Shown: in pieces, positions 11,062-21,662 of the stretch
Layout of the letters: the number at the start of each line of letters is the position of its first letter
How positions within the stretch are numbered: the stretch's first letter is position 1
NCBI GenBank assembly: GCA_900073065.1
Contig: FJOG01000068.1
Location: 62,001 to 126,000 of the forward strand
Origin: Phialocephala subalpina
Lineage: Eukaryota > Ascomycota > Leotiomycetes > Helotiales > Mollisiaceae
Reading direction: 5' to 3'
Length of the DNA stretch: 64,000 bases
Position numbers and translations under genes: made by a program
The notes under the pieces: model-generated
Database searches by the model: none
The model's input: the letters and a program-made list of their open reading frames with translations, nothing else
Told to the model about the DNA's origin: nothing

Positions 11062-12010
11062 CTAGGGTGTTACTTTGGCCTGCCCCGAGCTTTCTAGAAA
11101 CCCTTTTCCAGCGGTGAAACTACACTGCCTATCACGACTTAGCACCCCCTCTTCAGAGCACGACCCATGGATCGGACTCCGCGCTCCAAGGGCCGCATCC
11201 CCTAATATTTTGCCAAGTCTTACAAGTTCAGACCTGAACCACAAATACTACCTAGAATCTACCTCTTTGATGCCCGAAGCAATGGTCAATGGCCATGCTG
11301 CCAGACCGGCTAGATACGGCTTGATTTCCTCGTTTTCGTTGAACGTGATCGAAGTTTTGCTGGTCGACGAGTTGGAATTGTTGATGCTGAATCTTTCAAG
11401 GCAGAAAGGTATGCTCGATGCTATCTCATCCGCCATTGCCTTCAAATGAGTAGTGTACTCTAGGCGCTGCTCTCCATAGTCGGAGACCAATAAATTCGGA
11501 CGACCCAGTTCCAGAACCCTCAAACGGGTACTATTGATAAGTATTCTCATAGCAGAATACTGGCTCCAGGCACTGGAGAATGCAAGTTTTGGGAAGCTGT
11601 AGGCTGATGTCGAGTAAAAGTGCCTGCTTGGATATGTAGCATGTTCTGCAAGAATGTGTCGCCGCGGGGTGCAGGTGCTGGGGATCTGAGCTGCCCAGTC
11701 TTGCAACTCTTTGCTGAGCTTTCGTGCCTCGTTATTCACCTCATCGGCTTTAGCCATCAGTAAATCACTGACTTGTGGACGATTTGCAACCTCATGATGC
11801 AGATTAATTATTCGAACGACAATACTATCATAGTCAAGTTCAAAGTTGTGCTCACCAGACCAAAACACCCCGCTCAACTTGACTTCAAGCAGACGAGATT
11901 CTTGTGGTGAGACTGACTCTCAAATATGCAAAATAATGAAAGATGCGGAAAGATAATAAGGCATGTACTTCGTAGAATCATGTTTCCCAGAAATGAAACT
12001 CCTCAGTGAT
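11062..12010 (-). pseudogene. C-terminal part of a fungal-specific transcription-factor-type protein, interrupted by one TAG
   Basis: On the minus strand the frame from about 11907 to 11251 encodes the C-terminal half of a fungal regulator. It includes ALPPFYS-type features such as RRHILAEHATYPSRHFYS, MRILINSTRLRVLELG and YLAGLAAWPLTIASGI. A TAG at 11250-11248 stops it, but the same frame continues directly with YLWFRSELVRLGKILGD, the expected end of the family, to a stop at 11062. The sequence AGG-TAG-TAT is what a CAG-to-TAG change would leave. The 5' end is missing: no DNA-binding domain is found upstream, although an ATG near 11978 with a possible 50-nt intron could give a short alternative start. 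It is most likely a 5'-truncated pseudogene. Recoding at the TAG is possible but unlikely. Confidence 0.65.
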
Positions 12011-12623
12011 AACTCTCTTGTCTTCTTTGAAGGAGTTCTCAGGAAATGGGCTCTACCCCACTACCCCTGATCTAATCGGAATGAGACTTATTGCATGTGA
12101 CCATCTTCGAACACTGAGAAGATTTGTAGAAACTCCCATCTGCCATCAGCATCGCATACCGCAAGATATCTAAAGGTCACAAGATGAGCAACATCTGCCA
12201 TCGGCATCGGCACACAGGCACCTTCCCCACTTCCATGTTGGGCTCGCCATCGCGTCGGGTCGCACTCGGCAACTGTAGCGAGCCCCTTTATGCAGGAACT
12301 CCACATCGATAATTTCGGACCTTGATTGGGCTTACTCTTTTTAAGACCTATCGGATTGCTTCTTTGGGAAGATGGAGTGTCACGACATTCGAAGTGGATC
12401 TCTGCTCCGGAGTTCTCCAAACGGCCTATCGCCTGTTTACTTGTGGGGAACAGTGGGGGAGGGGCAGCGAGCTGGCTTTCAATAACTTTGTTGATGCCCC
12501 TCGGTGTTGTTTTGGCTGTTTCCATCTTCAGTACAAATCTCCAGCCTTGCTTTCATCGTCTCCGAAAATACCTGTACTTTCGTTCAATCCTGCAAATCCA
12601 CAAAACATTCTTTTAAGCTCAAC
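12011..12623. other. Intergenic; upstream region of the aldolase gene
   Basis: The stretch lies between the truncated regulator (minus strand) and the aldolase (plus strand). A 145-codon ORF on the minus strand (12088-12525) shows no domain and is probably chance. Confidence 0.35.
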
Positions 12624-13771
12624 ATGACCGTCACCAACGGAACAAATGGCACAAAGGTTGGAAAGCCATTCCCTCCTGGAGTCCACGTTCCTAGTTTGAC
12701 ATGGTTCCGCGATGGTGCCGACCAAGAGATTGACTGGGACGTTCAAAGGAAGCACCTGAGCTTTTTGATCGAGTCTGGCTTGCACGGAAGTACGTCCTCA
12801 GGCTACCCCGCGTTCATGATCTAACACTGACAAATATCCTCGCAGTCGTCATCGCTGGCACCAACGGTGAAGCAGTAACACTCAGTTCCTCCGAAAAGGC
12901 TCAGTTAGTCAAGACAACACGAGAACTCGCAATCGAGCTCGGCCGTCCAGACTTGGCCGTCATTCTCGGCTGCGGTGGGGGATCAACACAACAAGTCATC
13001 GCGGAGACAAAGCTAGCAAAGGAGTCAGGTGCTGATTTTGCTCTCGTCTTGGTCCCAAGCTATTTCCACTTTGCGATGAATGAAGATGCAATTATCGCAT
13101 TCTTCGAGGAGGTTCGTTATCTCACGTGCCTTCCTTGTTCGGAGGTTTTGGCTGACTTTTGCATCTATAGCTTGCTTCCGCAAGTCCTGTTCCAGTTTTG
13201 ATTTATAACTTCCCAGGTGTCTCTTCTGGTCTTGATTGCAACTCGGAGATTCTTGAGAAATTGGGTCATCACCCAAATATTGTGGGTGTGAAGTTGACTT
13301 GTGGTGGTATTGCCAAGGTCGCTCGTGTGCGGTCGAGATTTGCCCCAGAAACCTTCTGTGCTTTGGCAGGACAGAGCGATTGGTTGTTGCCTGCAATCTC
13401 GTGTGGTGGAACTGGAACTATCACTGGACTTGCAAATATCTACCCAAAAGTACGTTACCTTGATGCTAGCTTTTCTTTCAAGCCACTAACAAATCTGGCA
13501 GTCATGCATCGAGCTCTACAATCTCGCCATCAGCGGAAGCAAGGAAGCAGAGCAGGCTCAGATTGATCTTGCAGCTGTTGAATGGGGCTTTGCAAAGGGC
13601 GGAATCAACGGTACGAAGTGGGTTGTTGCTCAGTACTTGGGATATCCTGAGTCGAGCTGCCATACTCGTCGGCCATATCCCAGATACAGCGACGCGAAGA
13701 AGCAAGCCTGGATTATGGAGACGATGCGACCTTTGGAGGCGAAGGAGAAGAGCTTGAAGAAAAGAGCATGA
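12624..13771 (+). CDS. Dihydrodipicolinate synthase (DapA)/N-acetylneuraminate lyase-family aldolase
   Basis: Four exons (12624-12789, 12846-13111, 13171-13449, 13502-13771) give 326 residues. It is a class I (Schiff-base) TIM-barrel aldolase. Visible signatures are the substrate-carboxylate loop GTNGEAVTL (residues 60-68), the catalytic Tyr156 in VLIYNFPG and the Schiff-base Lys185 in GVKLTCGG. In fungi this family includes L-threo-3-deoxy-hexulosonate aldolase (galacturonate catabolism) and 4-hydroxy-2-oxoglutarate aldolases, and is usually not lysine-biosynthetic. The substrate cannot be told from sequence. The next genes on the same strand are a Zn2Cys6 regulator, a ribokinase and a sugar transporter, which supports a role in breaking down a sugar or sugar acid. 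Confidence 0.92.
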
Positions 13772-14114
13772 AATTGATGACATGAATGAAGGATGCAGGC
13801 GTCATGGAGATATGGCATAATAGGACTTGGGAAATTAGATTATTTGAGACTTGGGAGTGATGACAATGGAGGGTGAAGTTACGAGTTACGAGGTGGTGAG
13901 CGTTGAAAAATAGAGAGTCGAAGCCTGCAAGACGCCAGAAATTTAGTGACTGAAGCCTAAAATATTTGGGATGCGAGCCCTCCGGAACTAACCTCTTTTG
14001 AGTCTAGTCCCCCGCACCCCACTTCCAAACTCATTTTTCTCCCCCTTTCATGTTGCATCCCCATACTACTCATCCATCACCAACCACGACGGCGCTGTAC
14101 ACAGCAGGGATGGT
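13772..14114. other. Intergenic; regulator promoter
   Basis: This is the 343 bases between the aldolase stop and the regulator ATG. The last part is C-rich and pyrimidine-rich, as in fungal promoters, and no distinct element is seen. Confidence 0.4.
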
Positions 14115-16070
14115 ATGGCCTCGGTCACTCACTCCTCTCCCGGAGAGCCCGGCTCAGGATCTGGATCCATCCCGAACCGTCGTCCACCAAGGTCAAAGGC
14201 AGGATGCCTAACATGTCGAAGACGGAAGGTGCGGTGCAATGAACAGAAGCCTCGATGTTCACATTGCGAGCGCCTAAATCTTCAGTGTACCTGGAGACCA
14301 GTCACGAGTATCAATCAGATGCCAAGGCAGACGTCTGAGAGCGGCAATGATGAACGAATGGGTGTAAATTCTGGGCATGAAAACCTATCAACGACCACTG
14401 GCAACTCAGAACTGAATGATTCGAGGCAAGCCACCATTGATGGTTCGTTCAACGACATGTTTGACTATGCAAGTTTCATGTGGGATCATGAATTGCAAAG
14501 TGGCACTATGCAACCAACCCGCTGGCGGGATTTGGGCTTTCCAGATATGGATGTTCTAGCACAACGAGATGAGGCGGTGAGTGATGAGCTTCTTTATTGA
14601 CATAATACAATGTCTTCGCTTGATGGCGCAGAACTTATATACTTCCAGGAAGAAACACAGTCCATGAACTCTTCATCATTTCTCTTCAATGGCCGGAACC
14701 CGAATCCTCAAGATTCTATTCAATCCCTGGACCGTGCAGACTTCTCTGGAAACTCGAGAACTGCTTTCGAGCCCTCGGGTCTCAATGGCAACTCGTTCGA
14801 AGAGCGGATGCTCAAAGATTACTTCATCCAGACGGTGGTACCACCGATCATCGCCCAAGTCGAGACGCAGCTCAGATGGTCCTCTATGCGGCAGCTGTTG
14901 GTATCAATGTCTAACAACTCAGCCATGGTACACTACGCCATCTTGGCATTTTCAGAGCTTCTGTTGGGTCGAAAATCTCAGAGTCAGCCACCAAAGTACC
15001 AAAAATGGTACGACAATGCAAGATTGGAGCTTTCGAGACAGAGGACAGAAGGGATATTCTCAGGGGCGAGTCCTTCATCCACAACATTTGAACATATGCT
15101 TGCAGCGCTATTCTTTCTTAGCTACATCGATCTCTTGGAAGGCAGAATTGTAGACGCACACGCCAACCTCAAAGAAGCCTATGAGGCCTTTCAAGCAGCA
15201 GATAAATCCCAACTCCGCATGGTCAGCAAGCGTCTCATTTCGTGGATGCGTCTTTTGGATGCTCGAGCCGTGACTGCAGGTGGCGAGGGTCTCTTCCTAT
15301 CAGACAACGATGACATTGTTGCCCAGCCATCACCTGCAAGCACTGAAATGACAGAGGCAGGTGGTAATAGCAATGAGGTGTGCGAAGCCAACGTCGAGGA
15401 CGTGCTATTCGATACGTTGTACCAGCCTGGCTTTTTCTTTTTCCAACGAATCCAATCATTTATGGGTCGCATCTCGAAGATAGACCCATGGCATCGGTCT
15501 CGCGGCACAGTGGAGGACGAAACAGAGGTGATGAGTATCGCTGCCAAAATCTCGCGAGATTTGGGCACGCTCTGGGACTCTCGTCCACCACTTATGGACT
15601 ATGCATTGAATGGCAAGCTTACCCCGGCACACATCTCTCCAAGCCTAGTCTTCACGATCACAAGGACATTCCGCACTTACTTTGCAAATTATAATGCATC
15701 AAAGATCCACTTACATCGCGTCGCCTACAAACACCTGCCACTATCGGTTGATACCGAGAAGGCGATTTCAAACATTCGGAACACGGCTCGGTTGATGGTT
15801 GAGGTTGGAGCTGCGTCGAGCCCAGAGCAGGAAATGCTACCCGTCAATATGCTGTGGCCACTTTTGATGTGGGGGACCGAGGAGAACGACCCCGAGGTGA
15901 GGGAATGGATCATTGTCCAGATCAACAATATGGAGCAGGTGGCGACGAATGCAAAAGTCACGGCACAAGTGCTTATGGAAGTTCAAAAGAGGCAAGACGT
16001 CTCAAAAGTAAGAGTGGACGTCAGAACGGTCATGCACGATATATTCAACTCGTGCTTTGCCATCGTATGA
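14115..16070 (+). CDS. Zn2Cys6 transcription factor with fungal-specific domain
   Basis: Two exons, 14115-14576 and 14649-16070, give about 627 residues. Residues 31-58 form the Zn2Cys6 DNA-binding cluster (spacing C-x2-C-x6-C-x6-C-x2-C-x6-C, beginning CLTCRRRKVRC), preceded by a basic, Ser/Gly-rich N-terminus. The long second exon holds the fungal-specific regulatory domain, with the ERMLKDYFIQTVVPPI and HYAILAFSELLLG segments. The start is the first ATG of the open frame. The intron end is uncertain: a donor at 14577 (GTGAGT) with an acceptor at 14648 keeps phase, and a shorter intron ending at 14631 needs a weaker donor at 14581. It lies between the aldolase and the ribokinase and is the natural candidate to regulate that group. 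Confidence 0.9.
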
Positions 16071-16410
16071 AGATCGAATACGAAACGGAACATGGCGAGA
16101 CAAGCCGGACCAGCTAGGACAGTGGAGAATGGAGGCTCCGAACATTCGGAACGACATTGCGCTAGGCTTCTTCTCCACGTGGTGATGGACAGCGACGCGA
16201 CAAGCCGATGCGACGCGAGGAGGCCCATGGTGCAGACGGAACTCCCCAGAACATCAGAAACTTCGTCAGAAAGGATGGATACGAAGAGGATTGAAGAGGA
16301 TCAAGGGTGCGCTCAGAAGTTGGGAGTCAGAGCAGAGGGAAACAATTCCGCCTCCTCCGCACCTTCCCTCCGGAAAACTCGCTCACAACTCCAGGGGGAC
16401 CAGCTCCACA
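16071..16410. other. Intergenic; ribokinase promoter and leader
   Basis: The ribokinase frame stays open back to 16291, but the conserved protein begins at 16411 and the upstream part is basic, Pro-rich leader. No clear core promoter element is seen. Confidence 0.4.
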
Positions 16411-17385
16411 ATGTCTTCGCAATCGATAGCTCCAACTCTACCCATCATAGCAGTCATTGGATCCCTCAATGCAGACCTCACAACATACACCTCTCGGATA
16501 CCCAATGGGGGCGAAACACTACATGCAACTTCATTCAAAGTTGGATCTGGAGGAAAGGGCGGCAACCAAGCTTGTGCATGCGCTAAGCTGTCACGGAAAC
16601 CTGACGATTTACAAAATGGATCAGCGATAATCAAGATGATTGGGGCTGTAGGTAACGATGCGCATGGCTCGATGCTCCTTCAAGATCTACAGTCAACTGG
16701 AATCGATACCTCTGGAGTGGCCATCAAGAACGATGTCGAGACCGGTGTTGCTGTCATTCTTGTCGAAGAGACGTCCGGCGAGAACCGCATCCTCCTCAGT
16801 GCAGGCGCTAACTACTCCCTGACACCGACACAATTTCAAGCACTGCCACTGCCACTTCCGTCTTTGATCATCCTACAGCTTGAAATACCGGTTTCGGCAA
16901 CGCTGGAGATTCTTCGCGCCGCAAGGACTCAAAACGTGGAGGTCCTGCTCAATCCAGCACCTGCAGTAGAGCTCCCCGGAGAAGCCTACACCGGACTGGC
17001 ACATCTGGTTGTCAATGAGACTGAGGCAGTTATATTATCAGGCTGCAGTGCTGACGAAATTGAGGACGACACAAAGTTACCAGCTGTGGCAGAAGTCTTT
17101 CATGGTCGCGGCGTAAAGAATGTCCTGCTCACCTTGGGCGGCAGAGGAGTATTCTTCTCAAGCTCGAGTAGTAGCAGTGGTTTGGTCAAGGCGAAGAAAG
17201 TCGAGGTTGTTGATACTACGGCTGCTGGGGATACTTTCGTCGGAGCGTATGCATTGCAGGTTGTGAAAGGAGACGTCGATATCAAGGCTGCGGTCCTGAC
17301 GGCCAACGCAGCTGCTGCGAAGACGATTGGGAAGAGAGGAGCACAAACGTCAATACCTTGGGCGAATGAATTGAATAGCCCCTAA
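16411..17385 (+). CDS. Ribokinase (PfkB family)
   Basis: A single exon encodes 324 residues. It should phosphorylate D-ribose (or a related sugar) with ATP to feed the pentose phosphate pathway. Family marks are the N-terminal substrate motif GSLNAD (17-22), the PfkB signature GSGGKGGNQA (45-54) and the C-terminal ATP/anion-hole signature DTTAAGDTFVGAY (268-280) with the catalytic base Asp274. A run of eight serines near residue 250 is a low-complexity insertion at a loop. The start at 16411 matches the usual distance to GSxNxD; an upstream in-frame start at 16291 would add 40 unlikely residues. It is co-oriented with the aldolase, regulator and sugar transporter. Confidence 0.95.
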   Translation: MSSQSIAPTLPIIAVIGSLNADLTTYTSRIPNGGETLHATSFKVGSGGKGGNQACACAKLSRKPDDLQNGSAIIKMIGAVGNDAHGSMLLQDLQSTGIDTSGVAIKNDVETGVAVILVEETSGENRILLSAGANYSLTPTQFQALPLPLPSLIILQLEIPVSATLEILRAARTQNVEVLLNPAPAVELPGEAYTGLAHLVVNETEAVILSGCSADEIEDDTKLPAVAEVFHGRGVKNVLLTLGGRGVFFSSSSSSSGLVKAKKVEVVDTTAAGDTFVGAYALQVVKGDVDIKAAVLTANAAAAKTIGKRGAQTSIPWANELNSP

Positions 17386-17847
17386 TGTGTTAGGGATAAG
17401 AATTTAAGAATTGTACTTTACGACGAAACAGCAGGGCCTGGCCTGGCCTGTTTCTATTTGCGTGCTTGAGGAGGATCTCATGATTCGTTTCTTGACTTCC
17501 CAGTCTGATTTCTAACGATGCACATTTTCGAGGAACTGACAACGTTAACAATCATGCCGCTTTCTCTGTGCGAGTCTCTGCCGAGTCGGCGAATCTCGTC
17601 ACCTGATTCAGAAGCAAGATCTTTTGACCTCGAGCTCGACAGCGATTTCTTGAGCAAAGTTGCAGCACCTGGCTGAAGACAAGAAGATATCTCCAAGTCG
17701 CAACTTTGTCCCGGTAAGGCTCCTGGTCCTCCCCTTCACAACTATCCTAATCAGCTGACTCCTGGCCTGGTATTCGCTTCACGAGTCAAGGGATGACCCC
17801 CCTATTCCAGAAGCACCTAGCGCAAGCGACAAAGCGAGCCGAACAAT

Positions 17848-17874
17848 CCCCGATCGGGGCGGAAATCATAGCCG
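17848..17874. promoter_or_regulatory. Candidate Zn2Cys6 binding palindrome upstream of the sugar transporter
   Basis: A perfect 12-bp palindrome (CCCCGATCGGGG, 17848-17859) is followed at once by CGG-N9-CCG (17860-17874). Inverted CGG triplets with a fixed spacer are the usual binding site of Zn2Cys6 regulators. The site lies about 320 bases upstream of the transporter ATG, and such a regulator is encoded nearby. Binding is inferred. Confidence 0.4.
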
Positions 17875-18089
17875 CCTTCAGAAAGCGACGCGAGCCGACA
17901 GCATCCCGACAAGATCTAATTCTCCATTGGTGGGATCCCCAACTTCACCGACAACAAACATGGCTGTCCCATCAAATGCGTGAACTCCACCCCACAGGAG
18001 ACCCCATTCCCCAAATCCCCACATCCCAAAAAACGGTCGTACGGTCCCCAGTGCCAAGGCTGACCATGTCCCAGCGATCAGGAACGCGT

Positions 18090-18097
18090 CTATATAG
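18090..18097 (+). promoter_or_regulatory. TATA box of the sugar transporter
   Basis: The sequence tatatagag within a GC-richer context lies about 100 bases upstream of the ATG at 18197. Confidence 0.55.
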
Positions 18098-18196
18098 AGG
18101 CGCTATGCTCCTCTTTAGTTCTGTTCGATATCACCATCTCCCCGTGTCAACTTTTTCCAGTTCTGACAATTCGACGTTGCCGATCTTTCCGTCACA

Positions 18197-20035
18197 ATGG
18201 TTCAGAAACTAGATGGATACGGGATAGGCTGCGCAGCTTTTGCTGCAATTGGGACATTCCTTTTTGTAAGTCTATTGCAAGCCATACCAGACCAAAGAAT
18301 CCTTGCTAATTGTATGAAAAAAGGGGTTTGATTCCGGTATCGTCACGACCACAATTGCACACCAGAGCTGGAAAGATTATTTCAATCATCCTACAACTGC
18401 CCAAACTGGAGCTGTCAGTACAATTCAATCTCCCAAGAGAGCTCGGCTGATCAATGCAGGTGGTGGCTACATACATCGCGGGAGAATGTGTTGGTGGCAT
18501 CTTTCAGATCGTTGCTGGTGACAAGCTCGGACGTCTTCGCCTTATGCAACTCATGTGCATCATCGTCACTATTGGAACGATTCTTCAAACAGCATCTGTC
18601 AACTTCGGAATGTTCCTTGCAGGTCGTATATTGGCTGGAATGGCTGTTGGGTAAATGCTCCCCTGAGTTTCGAGTTGCAGAGCCATACTAATGCCTATAT
18701 CAGAGGTCTCATCGGAACCGTGCCTGTATATCTCAGCGAAATCTCTGCTCCACACCATCGAGGTCTCATCGGAGGCATTTCAGGCTGTGGTATTTCCTTC
18801 GGTACAATGATGTCAAATTGGGTTGGATTCGCCTGTAGCTTCGCCCCCTACGGACCAACACAATGGCGCCTACCCCTCGGACTCCAAATTCCATTCGGAA
18901 TCATCCTTTTCATCGGCCTCTTCACTTTCATGCCTGACTCGCCACGACAATTAGTACGAGATGGTCAGATCGAGAAAGCAAGACGCGAGTTCTTAAAGAT
19001 TCGAAGGGACTTGAATGTAGATGAGGTGCATCAGGAGTTTGCTTTCATGCAGACGCAGATTGAGTATGAGATGCAGAGAGAAATCACTTCTTACAGAGAG
19101 ATCTGGAGGCTTTTCAAGCATCGTGTTTTGGTTGCTGTTGCGGTGCAGACGATGACATCTCTCACGGGCACAAACGTCATTTCGTACTACCAAAGTAACA
19201 AAAATCTCCTCTTATGCTCTGAAACTTCAAGCTAACTCCATGTCAAGCAATCTTGTACAAATCCCTCGGAATCAGTTCGACAACGATCCTCTGTTTGGCA
19301 GGTATATACGGCACTGTTGGATTCCTCTGCAACTGTCTTACCTCCGCATTCCTGACTGATCAATGGGGACGTCGCAAGTATGTCACCTTCAAACCTTCTC
19401 TTCAAAACTCATTGCCCTCAAGATCCGCCCTTCTCATGTCCCAGGCTAACCAAAATACAGGATGCTCATCTCCGGCTTGGCCGGAATCGTCATCGTCGAG
19501 ATCTATGCCGCAATAATGCAAATGAAGTTTCAAAACACAGACAACGCGGTCGGAAAAGCTTTTGCCGTTCTAGGAATCTACCTCTTCGCCGTTGTTTACT
19601 GTAAGCCCCCCTGCCCCTTTTCCCTATTAACTCCCCACTGACACGAAACTTCCAGACGGAATGATCAATAGCACAACCTGGACCTACGGCGCCGAAATTC
19701 TCCCCATCGCCCTCCGCTCCAAAGTCATGGGTCTCGGCGCCCTTAGTCACTTCGTCGTCAACGTCGCCATCACCGAAGCAGGACCCACCGCTTTCGCAAG
19801 GATAAAACAAAACTACTACTATGTTTTCGTGGGATGTTCGTCTTTCTTTCTAGTGATGGCGTGGTTCTTCTTCCCAGAGACAAAGCAGAAGAGTTTGGAG
19901 GAGATTGCGGCGGCGTTTGGGGATAAGGTTATGCTGCCGGATGAGGGGGTGGTGAAGAATGAGGAGGAGATTTTTAGGGGGAAGAGGGAAGAGAGAGAGA
20001 TTAGTGAGCATGATGAGGTCGCGAAGGTTGTTTGA
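18197..20035 (+). CDS. MFS sugar transporter
   Basis: Seven exons (18197-18265, 18324-18413, 18460-18650, 18704-19194, 19248-19377, 19461-19600, 19656-20035) join in phase to 443 residues. It is a 12-helix sugar porter of the plasma membrane. Signatures are GFDSGIV in helix 1, GDKLGRLR after helix 2, the PDSPRQLV end-of-helix-6 motif (sugar transporter PESPR), a long central loop rich in Arg/Glu, DQWGRRK after helix 8 and PETKQKSLEEI after helix 12. The N-terminal cytoplasmic tail is very short and the whole protein is shorter than the usual 500-550 residues, but no core element is missing. Its position after a ribokinase and an aldolase suggests it imports their substrate or a precursor. Confidence 0.93.
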
Positions 20036-20247
20036 TGATTTATGGAATGTATGCATGAATGGATGGATGAGCGGATGTTTGCAGCTGGATTTGCCCGAGA
20101 AATGTTTTTGCATTGTGAGGCCGTGCATCAGTTCTGGAGTCAACTCAAGACACCGTTTCCGTTGAAGAGCGACCTTTCCCACCCGTCCTTCGATCTTTGA
20201 ATGAGGAGGCAAAAACTGGGGCACTTTGCCGGACCGAATTTACTGTA

Positions 20248-20340
20248 GCGCCGACGTAGATGTGCAACGAAATCCCTTCATTGTCCTAAAGTCAGGAGGA
20301 CAATGCTCGATTTTTGTTGCACATCTACTCGTATCGGCGC
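20248..20340. repeat. Inverted repeat (arms about 40 bp), MITE-like
   Basis: The left arm 20248-20287 (gcgccgacgtagatgtgcaa...cattgtcct) pairs with the right arm 20297-20340 (aggacaatg...ttgcacatctac...ggcgc) around a 9-base loop, with a few mismatches and one 3-4-base bulge. Partial copies of the right arm recur at about 20470-20495 and 20583-20640, each containing gttgcacatct. This pattern suggests a small non-autonomous element present in several decayed copies. Confidence 0.65.
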
Positions 20341-20690
20341 GACGCTGAGCGGACAGTCTGGACATTTCTGTATGTAGCCTAGCTTCAAAATGATTGTTCA
20401 AAAAGCAGGGACGCCTTCTTGTTATTAAAGAAGATAGAAAGTCTTAACTTGAACAGGGACATTGAGAATATTTCGTTGCACATCTTCGTCCACGACACAC
20501 TGCCGCTTGCCTGCTTTGGGTTTAGCCCAGGATAGTTTTGGTAGCAACTTGGCATCATCTTTAACTCAAATGACTAAAGTCCCATATTGTCTGGGACAAT
20601 GAGAAAGCTTTGTTGCACATCTCATCCCGCGTCGGTAAAACGATGCCCAACACCAAGCTAATTTGGACCTAGCTTCCAATCTTTGAGCGA

Positions 20691-20920
20691 ATGTCTGATG
20701 GTGTTGCGCTTGATGAGGATGACATTGCTTCTGAGGATGAGGATGTGAAGTGGGATGACGAGTTCTACGCAGACTCACTTTGTATACTATAGATGATAAA
20801 GAGAAAGAGAGAAAAGAACTTGAAGAACTTTATTTCTCAAATCCGCAGCTAAACGGCCAACTTTTAGCCGCTAAGCTTGCAAGCGAAGAGCCTTCGAGCA
20901 CTTGTAAGGGCCTTTGTCTC
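20691..20920 (+). pseudogene. Decayed acidic ORF remnant, family unknown
   Basis: An ATG at 20691 opens 33 codons rich in Asp/Glu (DEDDIASEDEDVKWDDEFYAD) before a stop. In another frame from about 20783 the sequence continues with a charged, helical stretch (DDKEKERKELEELYFSNPQL) to about 20920, where it meets the next inverted repeat. The two halves read like one acidic protein broken by a frameshift. No family is recognised. Confidence 0.25.
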
Positions 20921-21013
20921 TCGAAATGTCTGAATGTGTACTGGTTGCTAGTAGACCCTTGACATTCCGAAAGACAAAGGCCCGAAAGCTCTTCGGGAAA
21001 GTCAAAGAAGCTT
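20873..21013. repeat. Imperfect inverted repeat with arms of about 55 bp
   Basis: The left arm 20873-20930 begins aagctt and contains cgaagagc and gggcctttgtct. The right arm 20961-21013 contains the complements (agacaaaggccc, gctcttcg) and ends aagctt. The loop is 30 bases. It could form a long hairpin. Its sequence is unrelated to the 20248 element. Confidence 0.6.
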
Positions 21014-21662
21014 CCAAACCTTGCTATGCCAAGGCATAAATCTCTGTAAGACTCTTCAACGCTGCCTCAAACCCCTGGCGATGCGCTACAAGGGCTTAGA
21101 ACGGGTGTTTTCGAGCTCTCTAGTTGGTCCTTTCAATAGTCCGGGGTGAAAGTCCGGAGCGTTGCTTTCGTAGGGCAGGTGGTTTGTGTAGGGGATGGAG
21201 GATCAAGTGCCTCTACACGTCTTTAAAGCTATGGAAGCGTCGGTGGATCAGATGTTGGATAGGGAAGCGAGGGTCAGTACGAGGTAGCGTAATTGATTAC
21301 TGAGAATGAATTGAGGGACAGTTCTTCGAGCATCCGAATGTGCAATCTGACTTCTATCTGCGAACTTCAGAAGATAATGGAAGATAGACGACGGACATTG
21401 AAGCCTTGAAATCTCGAGGTCGTGTTCTGGTCGAGGCACTTGCACTTTCATGCGAGCCATAGAAGTGCTAATCGCTGTGAAATAGTTCTTCGCTGTTGTG
21501 CATTTGCTTCGAGCCGATTCTATTAAACATTAGGCCTGCTGGAAGAGACAAGTTGGGGAAGATCATACATAGGAGGTTTCATGGTCGCGGCACTGCTCGA
21601 AAGGCTTCGAGGCTCAGGAGGATTGAGCAATGCCCACAATGTCCACAGAGACGTGGTGCAGA

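Larger units (their letters stand above)
17386..18196. other. Intergenic; promoter region of the sugar transporter
   Basis: This is 811 bases between the ribokinase and the transporter. The right half is GC-richer and carries the CGG palindrome at 17848-17874 and a TATA box at 18090-18097. A 139-codon ORF at 17793-18212 overlaps the transporter start and is treated as chance. Confidence 0.5.
20036..21662. other. Gene-free interval with inverted repeats and a decayed ORF
   Basis: The interval contains the two inverted-repeat elements and the acidic ORF remnant listed separately. From 21,050 to 21,660 nothing is recognised. Confidence 0.5.

Noticed and set aside
17793..18212. 139-codon ORF overlapping the sugar transporter start
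   Set aside because: It covers the transporter's promoter palindrome and TATA box and has no domain, so it is best seen as chance.
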